49,156 nt of DNA, from contig JACNKA010000104.1 in assembly GCA_014382285.1 (NCBI GenBank), forward strand, positions 1 through 49,156, read 5' to 3'. Origin of the DNA: Nitrospinota bacterium (GTDB lineage Bacteria > Nitrospinota > Nitrospinia > Nitrospinales > VA-1). Position 1 is the stretch's first letter. Each line of letters opens with the position of its first letter. The notes under the pieces are model-generated. The model was given only the letters and a program-made list of their open reading frames with translations. It was not told the origin of the DNA and searched no databases. Positions 35,823 to 43,439 of the stretch are shown piece by piece. A program made the position numbers and the translations under genes.

Positions 35823-36012
35823 CCACTGGGCGTGGGGCTGTGATATTTCTTCGTTATCTCTCATGCCCCGAAGGGGTACAACGAGCAATGGCTTTCATAT
35901 GCGAGCAAAAAGTTGTCTCGGCTTGATAGGTTATTGCCCCGTTGCCCTTTTAAGCCGAGAGGCAGATTGAAAATAAGGTGAAGCCATTGCTAGTTGGCCC
36001 CACGCCTAGTGG
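35823..36012. mobile_element. Structured 190-bp intergenic element with nested inverted repeats (MITE-like)
   Basis: Terminal inverted repeats CCACTGGGCGTGGGGCT (35823-35839) and GGCCCCACGCCTAGTGG (35996-36012) pair at 15 of 17 positions. Nested inside are AGCAATGGCTTTCA/TGAAGCCATTGCT (35884-35897/35979-35991) and the perfect TCTCGGCTT/AAGCCGAGA (35916-35924/35952-35960). A hairpin CCCCGAAGGGG lies at 35866-35876. It fills the gap between divergent smc and the ArsC-like gene, and its right end runs into the latter's ribosome-binding site. No transposase or convincing ORF is inside. Pieces recur elsewhere in the window. A structured RNA is the alternative reading. Confidence 0.7.
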
Positions 36013-36023
36013 AGGAGATTTTT

Positions 36024-36368
36024 ATGATGAAGTTGTATTCTTATAATAAGTGCGGAACCTGTCGTAAGGCGGTCCGCTTTCTGGAAGACAAGAAGGTAAA
36101 GTTTGAACTGTTCGATATTACCGAAACGCCGCCGACCAAGCAGATTCTTAAAGCGGCGATGAAAGCCAAGGGACTGAAAAAACTTTTCAATACCAGTGGC
36201 GTTCAGTATCGTGAGTTGAAGATCAAGGACAAACTGGCAACGATGACCGATAGTCAGGCGATAGACTTGCTGGCTTCCAACGGAAGGTTGGTCAAACGTC
36301 CGTTCGCGGTGGATAAGGATAAAATCACCGTTGGCTTCGACATCGAAGAATATAAAAAGGTTTGGTAG
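36024..36368 (+). CDS. ArsC/Spx-family protein
   Basis: Small thioredoxin-fold protein of the arsenate reductase-related (ArsC/Spx/YffB) family. A redox-type CxxC is at 10-13 (KCGTC), followed by the family pattern FDITETPPTKQILKAAM and the C-terminal RLVKRPFAVD. The CxxC resembles Spx-like members rather than classical ArsC with one Cys. No ars genes are near, so arsenate resistance is not supported. ATG 36024 follows GGAGGAG, which comes from the end of the repeat element. It opens a run of six closely spaced genes. Confidence 0.87.
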   Translation: MMKLYSYNKCGTCRKAVRFLEDKKVKFELFDITETPPTKQILKAAMKAKGLKKLFNTSGVQYRELKIKDKLATMTDSQAIDLLASNGRLVKRPFAVDKDKITVGFDIEEYKKVW

Positions 36369-36384
36369 GCAACTTGAGACGACG

Positions 36385-36939
36385 ATGGATCTGTTTTTAA
36401 TCAAACATAAACTGAAGAACGATTTTCCTCTAGTGCGGGAGGCGACTCAAGCGCATCCCCAGCGGGCTGCCGTGATGGTTATGCTTTATCCCAGGCATAA
36501 TAAAACGCATGTGTTGATGACCCGAAGAGCCACGCACCTCAAGTATCATGCGGGTGAGGTGAGTTTTCCCGGCGGGGTGTTTGAGGAAGATCAGGATGAT
36601 GACCTGCTGGCCACGGCTTTAAGGGAGACCGAGGAAGAGCTTGCCATTGAGGTTGATCAGGGAGATGTGTTGGGCCGACTCCCTATTGTTAATACGCGGT
36701 TGGGGTTTGAAATCACCCCTTTTGTTTCCGTGTTGTCTTCTGCGCCGGAGTACGAACCCGCCGAGAGTGAGGTGGGGGAAGTTTTGGAAATGCCCTTCAC
36801 CTCTCTGCTTGCCACGCAACAACGGGATGTTGGGAGCAAGCCCTCTGAGGAAGGGGTGATGTACTGGTTTCGACACCATAGAATTTGGGGTGCATCGGCA
36901 AAGATTCTCAACCAGATTGCACATCTGGGTACGTATTAG
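36385..36939 (+). CDS. Nudix hydrolase, CoA pyrophosphatase (NudL) type
   Basis: Probably cleaves CoA and its derivatives to 4'-phosphopantetheine and adenosine 3',5'-bisphosphate. The CoA-specific signature LMTRRATHLKYHAGEVSFPGG (cut here: LMTRRATHLK then YHAGEVSFPGG, 44-64) is immediately followed by the Nudix helix with ALRETEEEL (79-86). As in other NudL proteins the first Glu of the canonical box is not conserved. I choose ATG 36385 since the upstream frame overlaps the ArsC-like gene. It has 184 residues. Confidence 0.88.
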   Translation: MDLFLIKHKLKNDFPLVREATQAHPQRAAVMVMLYPRHNKTHVLMTRRATHLKYHAGEVSFPGGVFEEDQDDDLLATALRETEEELAIEVDQGDVLGRLPIVNTRLGFEITPFVSVLSSAPEYEPAESEVGEVLEMPFTSLLATQQRDVGSKPSEEGVMYWFRHHRIWGASAKILNQIAHLGTY

Positions 36940-36964
36940 TTTTTCAGAAAGAGAACTTTTTTAA

Positions 36965-37900
36965 ATGAAAACTTTAAAAATCCTGTTTCTGGCCTCGCAT
37001 TGGAGGGTTTCTCTCATCAAAGCGTTCCAGGACGCCAAGTTGTCGATGAAGCTGATCTGCGCTGACAGCGATCCAGACGCGCCTTCTTTGAGTGAGGCTG
37101 ACCGCTCACAGGTTATTCCGCTTTTTTCAGATCCTCAATGTCTGCCATCTGTTCTTGAGTTATGCGAGGCCGAAAAAGTTTCTGCCCTGGTTCCCCTGAC
37201 CAACAAGTCTATTGAGTTCATGGCTGACCATCGCCAGGAACTGGGGGCAGGAGGTCGCCGTTTATGGATACCGCAAAATCGTGTCATCGAAACTTGCCAC
37301 GATAAATGGAAATTATTTGAGTTTTTAAAAAGTGAAGGATTCGGCACCCCTCTAACATTTTTGCCGGGAAAAACAGCAACTTCGTTCCCCCTCATCGCTA
37401 AACCGCGTCGGGGAGAAGGCAGTAAAGACCTGTTTGTGCTGGAGAATTCTGACGACCTGGACTTTTATATGAAAAAATGCCCCCATCATGTATTCCAGCA
37501 ACGGATTGATGGACAGGAATTCAGTGTCGATGCGTTTTTCGACCAGCACGGTTCGCCCCGCCTGATTGTTCCGCGTGAACGGTTGGCGGTTCGTGGTGGT
37601 GAGGTCATGGCCAGCCGTATCAATATGGATGCGGGTATCATCGACAAGGTGACTGCGTTGGGAACCAAGCTGGGTTTGACAGGCCCCTGCACCATCCAGG
37701 GTATACAGGATGATGAGGCGTTTTATTTCACCGATGTGAACCTGCGTTTTGGCAGTGGTTTTGTGCACACCATTTCTGCGGGTGGCAACGTGCCCTTAAT
37801 GATGTATAAAGAACTGGCCGGGCAAGAGTTGGACTCTATGAAAATAGACATCAAAAATCATTCGGTCATGACTCGTTATCCTGAGAGTATTTTTCGCTAA
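36965..37900 (+). CDS. ATP-grasp protein, carbamoyl-phosphate-synthase-like
   Basis: ATP-dependent carboxylate-amine/thiol ligase fold. An N-terminal Rossmann-like preATP-grasp part (KILFLASHWRVSLIKAF) is followed by a compact ATP-grasp domain. Visible elements are the strand FPLIAKPRRGEGSKDLFVL, the HVFQQRIDGQEFSVDAFF block and the metal-binding end YFTDVNLRFGSG (Asp-x-Asn). At 311 residues it belongs to the small orphan ATP-grasps often found in glycan or peptide modification loci. The substrate is unknown. It is 6 bases before pyrF. Confidence 0.82.
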   Translation: MKTLKILFLASHWRVSLIKAFQDAKLSMKLICADSDPDAPSLSEADRSQVIPLFSDPQCLPSVLELCEAEKVSALVPLTNKSIEFMADHRQELGAGGRRLWIPQNRVIETCHDKWKLFEFLKSEGFGTPLTFLPGKTATSFPLIAKPRRGEGSKDLFVLENSDDLDFYMKKCPHHVFQQRIDGQEFSVDAFFDQHGSPRLIVPRERLAVRGGEVMASRINMDAGIIDKVTALGTKLGLTGPCTIQGIQDDEAFYFTDVNLRFGSGFVHTISAGGNVPLMMYKELAGQELDSMKIDIKNHSVMTRYPESIFR

Positions 37901-37906
37901 TAACTT

Positions 37907-38617
37907 ATGAATACTATGAGCCCACAAGATAGATTGATCTTTGCACTGGATGTCCCGGATAAAAAGGCAGCAGAGCGCTACGTCCAATTGCTGGAAGGAG
38001 TGGTCGGTTGTTTCAAGGTCGGCTTGGAATTGTTTATCAGCGAAGGTCCCGATGTGGTCAAAATGATTCAGGATCAGTCTACGGCAAACATTTTCCTCGA
38101 CCTCAAGCTGCACGATATCCCGGCGACGGTGAGAGGGGCGTTGCGATCCGCTGAGAAGTTGGGAGTCCAGTACATCACCATCCACTCTACAGAAGGGGAA
38201 GCGATTCTTGAGACGGCTCAAGAAGTGAAAGGTTCGGGGCTGGAAGTGCTGGCAGTAACGGTGCTCACCAGTACGAGTGTTTCTTCTCTGGCGAGTCTTG
38301 GAATTCGTGAAGACATTGATGCGGCGGCTTTGGTTTTGGATCGCGCTACCCGGGCGCAAAACTCGGGATGCGCCGGGGTGGTTTGCTCGGGGGAGGAAGC
38401 AAAACTGGTCAAACTAAAATGTGGTGAAGGATTCAAAATTGTGGTTCCGGGAATCCGTCCAGAATGGGCTCGTGTTGCGGGTGACGATCAAAACCGCATT
38501 GCAAGTCCTGCCCAGGCCATAGAGGATGGGGCGGATATGATTGTTGTCGGTAGGCCTATTCGCGATGCAGAAGACCCAAGAGAAGCGGCACAAAAAATTA
38601 TTGCGGAAATCTCGTGA
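37907..38617 (+). CDS. pyrF: Orotidine 5'-phosphate decarboxylase
   Basis: Last step of UMP synthesis. TIM barrel of 236 residues with the class I signature: FALDVPDK near the start and the catalytic FLDLKLHDIPATV (Asp-x-Lys-x-x-Asp) in the middle, then IVVPGIRPEWA for phosphate binding and VGRPIRDAEDP at the end. ATG 37907 and ATG 37916 are both possible starts. No other pyr gene is in the window. Confidence 0.96.
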   Translation: MNTMSPQDRLIFALDVPDKKAAERYVQLLEGVVGCFKVGLELFISEGPDVVKMIQDQSTANIFLDLKLHDIPATVRGALRSAEKLGVQYITIHSTEGEAILETAQEVKGSGLEVLAVTVLTSTSVSSLASLGIREDIDAAALVLDRATRAQNSGCAGVVCSGEEAKLVKLKCGEGFKIVVPGIRPEWARVAGDDQNRIASPAQAIEDGADMIVVGRPIRDAEDPREAAQKIIAEIS

Positions 38618-38663
38618 CACTGGACTCGATGAGGAATGTTCATAATAAAGACCAGGTATCAAA

Positions 38664-39119
38664 ATGCTATCCACACTAATAAATTTTATTTATCTGCTAA
38701 GCCTGGTTTGCTGGATAGGCAGCATTATCTTTTTCTCTTTCTTTGTGGCTCCTGTAGTTTTTAAAACCCTGGAGCGGGAAAAAGCCGGTGAAGTGGTGGG
38801 CATTATTTTTCCTCGCTACTACATGATCGGTTATGTGTGCGGAATTTTGGTGTTGATAGCACTTCTTCTGAACGGGCCAGCAGGTCTTAAGTGGTGCGCC
38901 TGGGGTATCATGATGCTTGGCACTGCCTGTGCCGGTCTGGTTGTGAACCCTAAAGCCAAAATTCGTAAAGAACAATTGAAAGATTCTCCCGAAGCTGAAA
39001 AACCTGCCCTCGAAGCCAGCTTTAAAACTCTGCATTCTTTGTCGGTCAAATTGAACGCGGCGGTTCTATTTGCCGGGCTCTGGCTACTCTGGCTAAGTGC
39101 TGCGAAAATTCCTATTTAA
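38664..39119 (+). CDS. DUF4149 membrane protein
   Basis: Small inner-membrane protein with four membrane helices: about 5-27 (FIYLLSLVCWIGSIIFFSFF), 52-70, 74-92 and 126-146. The pattern of first helix plus FVAPVVFKTL matches the DUF4149/TMEM205-like family, whose function is unknown. Its TAA is immediately followed by the ATG of the carbamoyltransferase, so the two are coupled. Confidence 0.85.
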   Translation: MLSTLINFIYLLSLVCWIGSIIFFSFFVAPVVFKTLEREKAGEVVGIIFPRYYMIGYVCGILVLIALLLNGPAGLKWCAWGIMMLGTACAGLVVNPKAKIRKEQLKDSPEAEKPALEASFKTLHSLSVKLNAAVLFAGLWLLWLSAAKIPI

Positions 39120-40934
39120 ATGAACGTGCTTGGAATATCTGCGTTCTACCACGACTCGGCGGCGTGCCTGGTGCAAGATGGTGAAATCATTGCGGCGGCG
39201 CAGGAAGAGCGGTTCACCCGCAAGAAACACGATGCATCATTCCCAAAAAACGCGGTGGAGTTCTGCCTGAAGCAGGGAGGCATAAAAACTTCTGACCTGG
39301 ATTATGTTGGTTTTTATGATAAGCCGTTCATCAAGTTTGAGCGCATTCTGGAAACCTATCTGGGCATCGCTCCTAATGGACTTCGGCAGTATTTGTCGGC
39401 GATACCAATTTGGATGAAAGATAAAATATGGACCCGGGCCAATATTCGCAGAGATTTAAACTATAAAGGCCCGGTTCTGTTCGCCGAGCATCATGAGTCG
39501 CACGCCGCCAGTGCATTTTTTCCATCCCCATTTCAGGAGGCCGCTATTCTCACCTTGGATGGGGTTGGGGAATGGGCGACCAGTAGCATTGCCTGCGGCA
39601 AGGGCAATAAGATCGACTTGATGCAGGAGCTTCGCTTTCCGCATTCTCTCGGCCTGCTTTATTCGGCGTTCACCTATTATCTCGGATTCAAAGTCAACAG
39701 CGGTGAGTACAAAGTTATGGGGCTGGCTCCTTATGGCGAACCTAAATATGCAGACCTTATTCTAGATCGCCTGATCGACTTGAAAGAGGACGGCTCTTTT
39801 CGGATGAACATGGAGTACTTCGATTATCTGGGCGGTATGACGATGACCAATGACAAATTCGCCGGGGTGTTGGGCCACCCTGCCCGCAAAGCTGAAACCC
39901 AGCTCACTCAAAGGGAAATGGATATCGCGGCCTCCCTGCAAGCGGTGACAGAAGAAATCATGCTTAAAATGGCGCGTCATATACGCGAACTCACCGGCAT
40001 GAGAAACCTGTGTCTCGCGGGAGGTGTGGCATTAAATTGCGTTGGCAACGGCAAGATTCTCAAGGAAAAAATATTTGAAAATATTTGGATTCAACCGGCG
40101 GCGGGAGATGCGGGGGGAGCCTTGGGCGTGGCGCTCAGTATCTGGCATCAGATGCTGGGAAATGCAAGAACGAGCAACGGCAAAGACTCGATGCGGGGAG
40201 CCTATCTCGGCCCAAAATTTGAAGAAGATGAAATCCGACAATTTTTAGACGGGGAAGGAATCCCCTATAAATATTATAAGGACCCTGAACTGGCTCCAGC
40301 GGTGGCGAAAGATTTGCAATCCGGAAAAGTAGTCGGCTTGTTTCAGGGGCGGATGGAGTTTGGTCCGCGCGCATTGGGGGGGCGGAGCATCATTGGTGAT
40401 CCGAGAAACCCTGAAATGCAATCGACAATGAACTTGAAAATTAAATACCGCGAATCGTTTCGCCCTTTTGCTCCGGCGGTTCTGGCCGAAAAGGTTCAGG
40501 AGTGGTTTGAGATCGATTCCGAGAGTCCTTACATGCTTTTGGTGGCAGGAGTGCGCGAAGATAAACGTCTTCCAATGACTGAGGAGCAAAAGAAATTGTT
40601 TGGCATCGATTTGTTGAACATTCCCCGGTCTGAGATTCCGGCAGTCACGCATGTGGATTACTCGGCTCGCATTCAAACGGTTCACGCGGAAACAAACCCC
40701 AGGTTTTATGCAGTGATTAAAGAATTTGAAAAAGCCACGCAATGCGCAGTATTGATCAACACGTCCTTCAATGTTCGTGGCGAGCCAATTGTATGCACAC
40801 CGGAACAGGCATTCCGCTGCTTCATGCGTACGGGAATGGATACTCTCGTGTTGGAAAATTTTGTGCTCGATAAAAAAGATCAGCAACCCCTCGAAGCAGA
40901 CAGCAACGGGCAGGAAGAATTTGAGTTGGATTAA
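39120..40934 (+). CDS. Carbamoyltransferase, NodU/TobZ family
   Basis: Transfers a carbamoyl group from carbamoyl phosphate, through carbamoyl adenylate, to a hydroxyl of a sugar or natural product. The N-terminal Kae1-like ATP domain starts VLGISAFYHDSAACLVQDG and contains the metal-binding EHHESHAASAFF and the ATP site LAGGVALNCVGNGK. The C-terminal YrdC-like domain has GRMEFGPRALGGRSI and INTSFNVRGEPIVC. It has 604 residues, full length. It begins right after the DUF4149 stop. Its likely acceptor is a surface glycan, but this is inference from the family. Confidence 0.94.
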   Translation: MNVLGISAFYHDSAACLVQDGEIIAAAQEERFTRKKHDASFPKNAVEFCLKQGGIKTSDLDYVGFYDKPFIKFERILETYLGIAPNGLRQYLSAIPIWMKDKIWTRANIRRDLNYKGPVLFAEHHESHAASAFFPSPFQEAAILTLDGVGEWATSSIACGKGNKIDLMQELRFPHSLGLLYSAFTYYLGFKVNSGEYKVMGLAPYGEPKYADLILDRLIDLKEDGSFRMNMEYFDYLGGMTMTNDKFAGVLGHPARKAETQLTQREMDIAASLQAVTEEIMLKMARHIRELTGMRNLCLAGGVALNCVGNGKILKEKIFENIWIQPAAGDAGGALGVALSIWHQMLGNARTSNGKDSMRGAYLGPKFEEDEIRQFLDGEGIPYKYYKDPELAPAVAKDLQSGKVVGLFQGRMEFGPRALGGRSIIGDPRNPEMQSTMNLKIKYRESFRPFAPAVLAEKVQEWFEIDSESPYMLLVAGVREDKRLPMTEEQKKLFGIDLLNIPRSEIPAVTHVDYSARIQTVHAETNPRFYAVIKEFEKATQCAVLINTSFNVRGEPIVCTPEQAFRCFMRTGMDTLVLENFVLDKKDQQPLEADSNGQEEFELD

Positions 40935-40996
40935 CCACTCGGCGTACCTCTTCGGGGCATGAAACAAGCGAAGGGAATATCACATGCTGCCAGTGG
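40935..40996. repeat. Short copy of the dispersed element downstream of the carbamoyltransferase
   Basis: A 62-bp segment bounded by CCACTCGGCG and GCTGCCAGTGG. Read on the minus strand it begins CCACTGGCAGCATGTGATAT and contains TCATGCCCCGAAGAGGTAC, matching the left part of the 190-bp element (CCACTGGGC...TGTGATATTTCTTCG...TCATGCCCCGAAGGGGTAC) in the same order and nearly the same spacing. Confidence 0.65.
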
Positions 40997-41050
40997 ACAA
41001 CCGCTTTTGCTGGCCCTGATATTGCATGAGTATTCTTAGTCAATGGTTTT

Positions 41051-41122
41051 AACCCCCCTAATCCCCCCTTATCAGGGGGGACATTTAATAGATTCCCCCT
41101 GATAAGGGGGATACAGGGGGTT
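41051..41122. repeat. Nested palindromic repeat (outer stem plus two hairpins)
   Basis: The outer arms AACCCCC (41051-41057) and GGGGGTT (41116-41122) pair perfectly. Inside are CCCCCC-TTATCA-GGGGGG (41063-41080) and CCCCC-TGATAA-GGGGG (41095-41110). The two hairpins are reverse complements of each other, so alternative long-range pairing is possible. The design matches 14819-14894. It lies upstream of the PhnE-like gene. Confidence 0.75.
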
Positions 41123-41167
41123 GCCCTTTGAGAAATACAGGCTTGTTCGTTCTTACCGGGTTTTTTT

Positions 41168-42283
41168 ATGAAGACAAAAAGTTTTATTATCGCTCTGGCT
41201 GTGTTGGCCGTGTACAGCTATGGCTGGAAGGTGACAGAAATAAATGTGGGGGAATTGTTTCGCGATTTTCACCTCGTCAAACCGCTTGTTAAAGAATTGG
41301 TTTCACCTGACCTGTTCACGCGTGAGAAAAAATCACAAATAGTTGAAGCCGAATTCTTCCTTTCCCAAAACCACAGAGAAAATACTCCCCGTGATAATGA
41401 GAGCATGACTCCGATGCTGGTGCTATCCCGTCAGTCCGGTGAAATTTCGGATAGGATAACGGTACATGGCTTCAACCTGAAACCTGCGCAGTCAGGGGTT
41501 TTGTATTGGGTCAATGCTATCGAGCAGGAGTTTCCATTGGGAACTTTTGCCACGGATTCGTCCGGCGCATTTCAGGGGAATATCATCGTGCCACCCAGCG
41601 CACGCGGTCTGCGTCAGACTGTGAAGGCGGTAATAAGTTGGGAGGAGGGCGCCTGGCAGATCAGCGATACACTTAGCCTGACCTTTGAAAAAATGGTGGA
41701 AACGGTTTTTCTGGCGTTGATGGCGACGACCTTTGGTGTGCTGGTGGCGGTGCCTTTAAGCTTTCTCGGTGCCCGGAATCTTATGACGGGAAGTCGGGCG
41801 GGTACCTTTGTATATTATGTAGTGCGTACCGGGCTGAATATTTTGCGATCGATAGAGCCGTTGATCATGGCGATCCTGTTTGTGGTCTGGGTGGGCATTG
41901 GTCCGTTTGCCGGAGTGCTGGCGTTGGGGTTGCACTCCGTTGCGGCTTTAGGGAAATTGTTTTCGGAACAGATCGAGTGCATTGATCCGGGTCCGGTAGA
42001 GGCGGTCACTGCTGTTGGAGCTAAACCGGTGCAGGTGGTTTTTTTTGGTGTATTGCCGCAAGTGATCCTGCCGTTCATGGCTCTCAGTTTTTACCGCTGG
42101 GATATTAATGTGCGCATGTCCACCATTATTGGTTTCGTTGGTGGAGGAGGGATTGGTTTTTTACTGCAACAATGGATCAACCTGCTCAAATACAACGAAG
42201 CCGGGACAGCGTTACTGGCTATCGCCATTGTGGTTATCACGCTCGATACCCTGAGCTCAAAAATTCGCGCCCGGGTTCGGTAG
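41168..42283 (+). CDS. PhnE-type ABC transporter permease with periplasmic insertion
   Basis: Inner-membrane permease of the phosphonate/phosphite (PhnE) type. After a first membrane helix (about 5-22) there is an unusual stretch of roughly 150 residues outside the membrane; its second half (MLVLSRQSGEISDRITVHGF through GAFQGNIIVPP) looks like an Ig-like/IPT strand domain. The normal permease core starts near residue 175 and has the ATPase-contacting EAA loop EAVTAVGAKPVQVVFFGVLP. The ATPase (PhnC) and the binding protein (PhnD) are not adjacent. Substrate uncertain. It could still work with subunits encoded elsewhere. Confidence 0.85.
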   Translation: MKTKSFIIALAVLAVYSYGWKVTEINVGELFRDFHLVKPLVKELVSPDLFTREKKSQIVEAEFFLSQNHRENTPRDNESMTPMLVLSRQSGEISDRITVHGFNLKPAQSGVLYWVNAIEQEFPLGTFATDSSGAFQGNIIVPPSARGLRQTVKAVISWEEGAWQISDTLSLTFEKMVETVFLALMATTFGVLVAVPLSFLGARNLMTGSRAGTFVYYVVRTGLNILRSIEPLIMAILFVVWVGIGPFAGVLALGLHSVAALGKLFSEQIECIDPGPVEAVTAVGAKPVQVVFFGVLPQVILPFMALSFYRWDINVRMSTIIGFVGGGGIGFLLQQWINLLKYNEAGTALLAIAIVVITLDTLSSKIRARVR

Positions 42284-42408
42284 CGGTGGGGTGATTTCGC
42301 GCTACGATGGATGAAAAATTTAAAAAGCTTGCTTCCGGGATAAACCAACGTTTAAATAGAAGATAATAGATATAGACTGTAGTCGCATTGAATTGGAAAG
42401 GAGGAAAT

Positions 42409-42864
42409 GTGGACACTCTTAGAAAATTTTTGAGCGGAACCATTCATACCGTTTCAGAGAGCTCTATGGTTCAAGACGCTATCGATAGATTCAGTTCTCA
42501 TAAAGCCACCGCGTGTTTGGTTGAAAAGAATGGTGAATACATTGGTATTATTACTAGAGAGGATGTCATCCATAAAGTCACGGGCAAAAAAGATTCGAAA
42601 TCCACACCCACTGCTGACATTATGTCTGCACCTATTTATACCGTCGATATCAATATGTCAAAAGCGGATGGCTGCATCATGATGTCGAAACAAGAACGAC
42701 GGCATCTGGTGCTTGAAGAGAATGGTTCTATCGTGGGTATTGTGTCGGTGAGGGACATGGTTCCCGAGGAGATGATCACCTCTTCTCGTACAGGAGCTGA
42801 GCTGTTTGTTAAAGTGGGGAATTATGGCGATCAGCTTCTTAAAGACGAAAAGGCTCAGGGGTGA
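42409..42864 (+). CDS. Two-CBS-domain protein
   Basis: Two CBS repeats (about 10-65 and 75-130) make one adenosine-nucleotide-binding Bateman module; no effector domain is attached. Clear CBS blocks are ACLVEKNGEYIGIITREDVI and HLVLEENGSIVGIVSVRDMV. I choose GTG 42409 because AGGAGG lies five bases upstream; the frame is open back to a TTG at 42388. It is 53 bases before the CheX-like gene and may report energy state to it. Confidence 0.88.
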   Translation: MDTLRKFLSGTIHTVSESSMVQDAIDRFSSHKATACLVEKNGEYIGIITREDVIHKVTGKKDSKSTPTADIMSAPIYTVDINMSKADGCIMMSKQERRHLVLEENGSIVGIVSVRDMVPEEMITSSRTGAELFVKVGNYGDQLLKDEKAQG

Positions 42865-42917
42865 CTCGCTCTGGTTTTGATGTTGACAGGTTAACTCAAT
42901 AGAAATGGAAAAATTAA

Positions 42918-43409
42918 ATGAAACTTGATGCTCAAATTCTAGCGAAAATCGTGGGGCAGGTGAAAGTATCTGTTTCAAGAAAGCTCACCAGTATCTGCCA
43001 GGAGGAGGTCAAATTTGAGAGAGTCACCAAGGAGTTTACTAACAACCTGGTGGGAATCGTGTCTTTTATTGGCGATGTGAGTTTTATTCTTCTGATCATG
43101 CTGACTGATGAACATATCAGGAAGATATCCTCCAAATTCGTAGGTGTTGAAATGGACAGCAGCAGCGATGATATTGGCGACTTGACCAGTGAAATCGCCA
43201 ACATCGTTTTTGGTGATATCGACATGGACTTAAAAACGATTGATCTTCGCACAGAGCGCTCCCTGCCAACCATCCTCAAAGGCAAGGACATGCAACCGGT
43301 ATTGCGTAAAAAGGCTCCCTCCATCATTCTTTCTTTCGGGAAAGATAATATCCTGGTGGAGATGATTGGCGCTACCGATGATTCTCTGCACAAAAAACCG
43401 GGATCATAA
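42918..43409 (+). CDS. CheX-like chemotaxis phosphatase-family protein
   Basis: Resembles CheX, the dimeric phosphatase of phosphorylated CheY. The central helix DIGDLTSEIANIVFGDI carries the family Glu-x-x-Asn catalytic pair (E and N in SEIANI). The flanking strands fit the CheC/CheX fold. Its 163 residues are normal for CheX. No che cluster is in the window, and many stand-alone CheX-like proteins act on other receiver domains. A terminator overlaps its stop. Confidence 0.8.
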   Translation: MKLDAQILAKIVGQVKVSVSRKLTSICQEEVKFERVTKEFTNNLVGIVSFIGDVSFILLIMLTDEHIRKISSKFVGVEMDSSSDDIGDLTSEIANIVFGDIDMDLKTIDLRTERSLPTILKGKDMQPVLRKKAPSIILSFGKDNILVEMIGATDDSLHKKPGS

Positions 43410-43439
43410 AATAGCTCTATTCTGCTATTTCCTTTTTTT
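43408..43439 (+). terminator. Rho-independent terminator after the CheX-like gene
   Basis: The 7-bp stem AAATAGC (43408-43414) / GCTATTT (43424-43430) with an 8-base loop is followed by CC and seven Ts (43433-43439). It overlaps the CheX stop codon and extends into the last codons of the convergent SYLF gene, whose Lys-rich end (HKKRK) is encoded by the T-run. Confidence 0.65.

Noticed and set aside
35785..35970. A 61-aa plus-strand ORF inside the structured element
   Set aside because: It has no ribosome-binding site and lies wholly within nested inverted repeats; nothing in the protein looks conserved.
36024..36368. Arsenate reductase (arsC)
   Set aside because: No arsR, arsB or acr3 nearby, and the CxxC pattern fits the Spx-like branch of the family.
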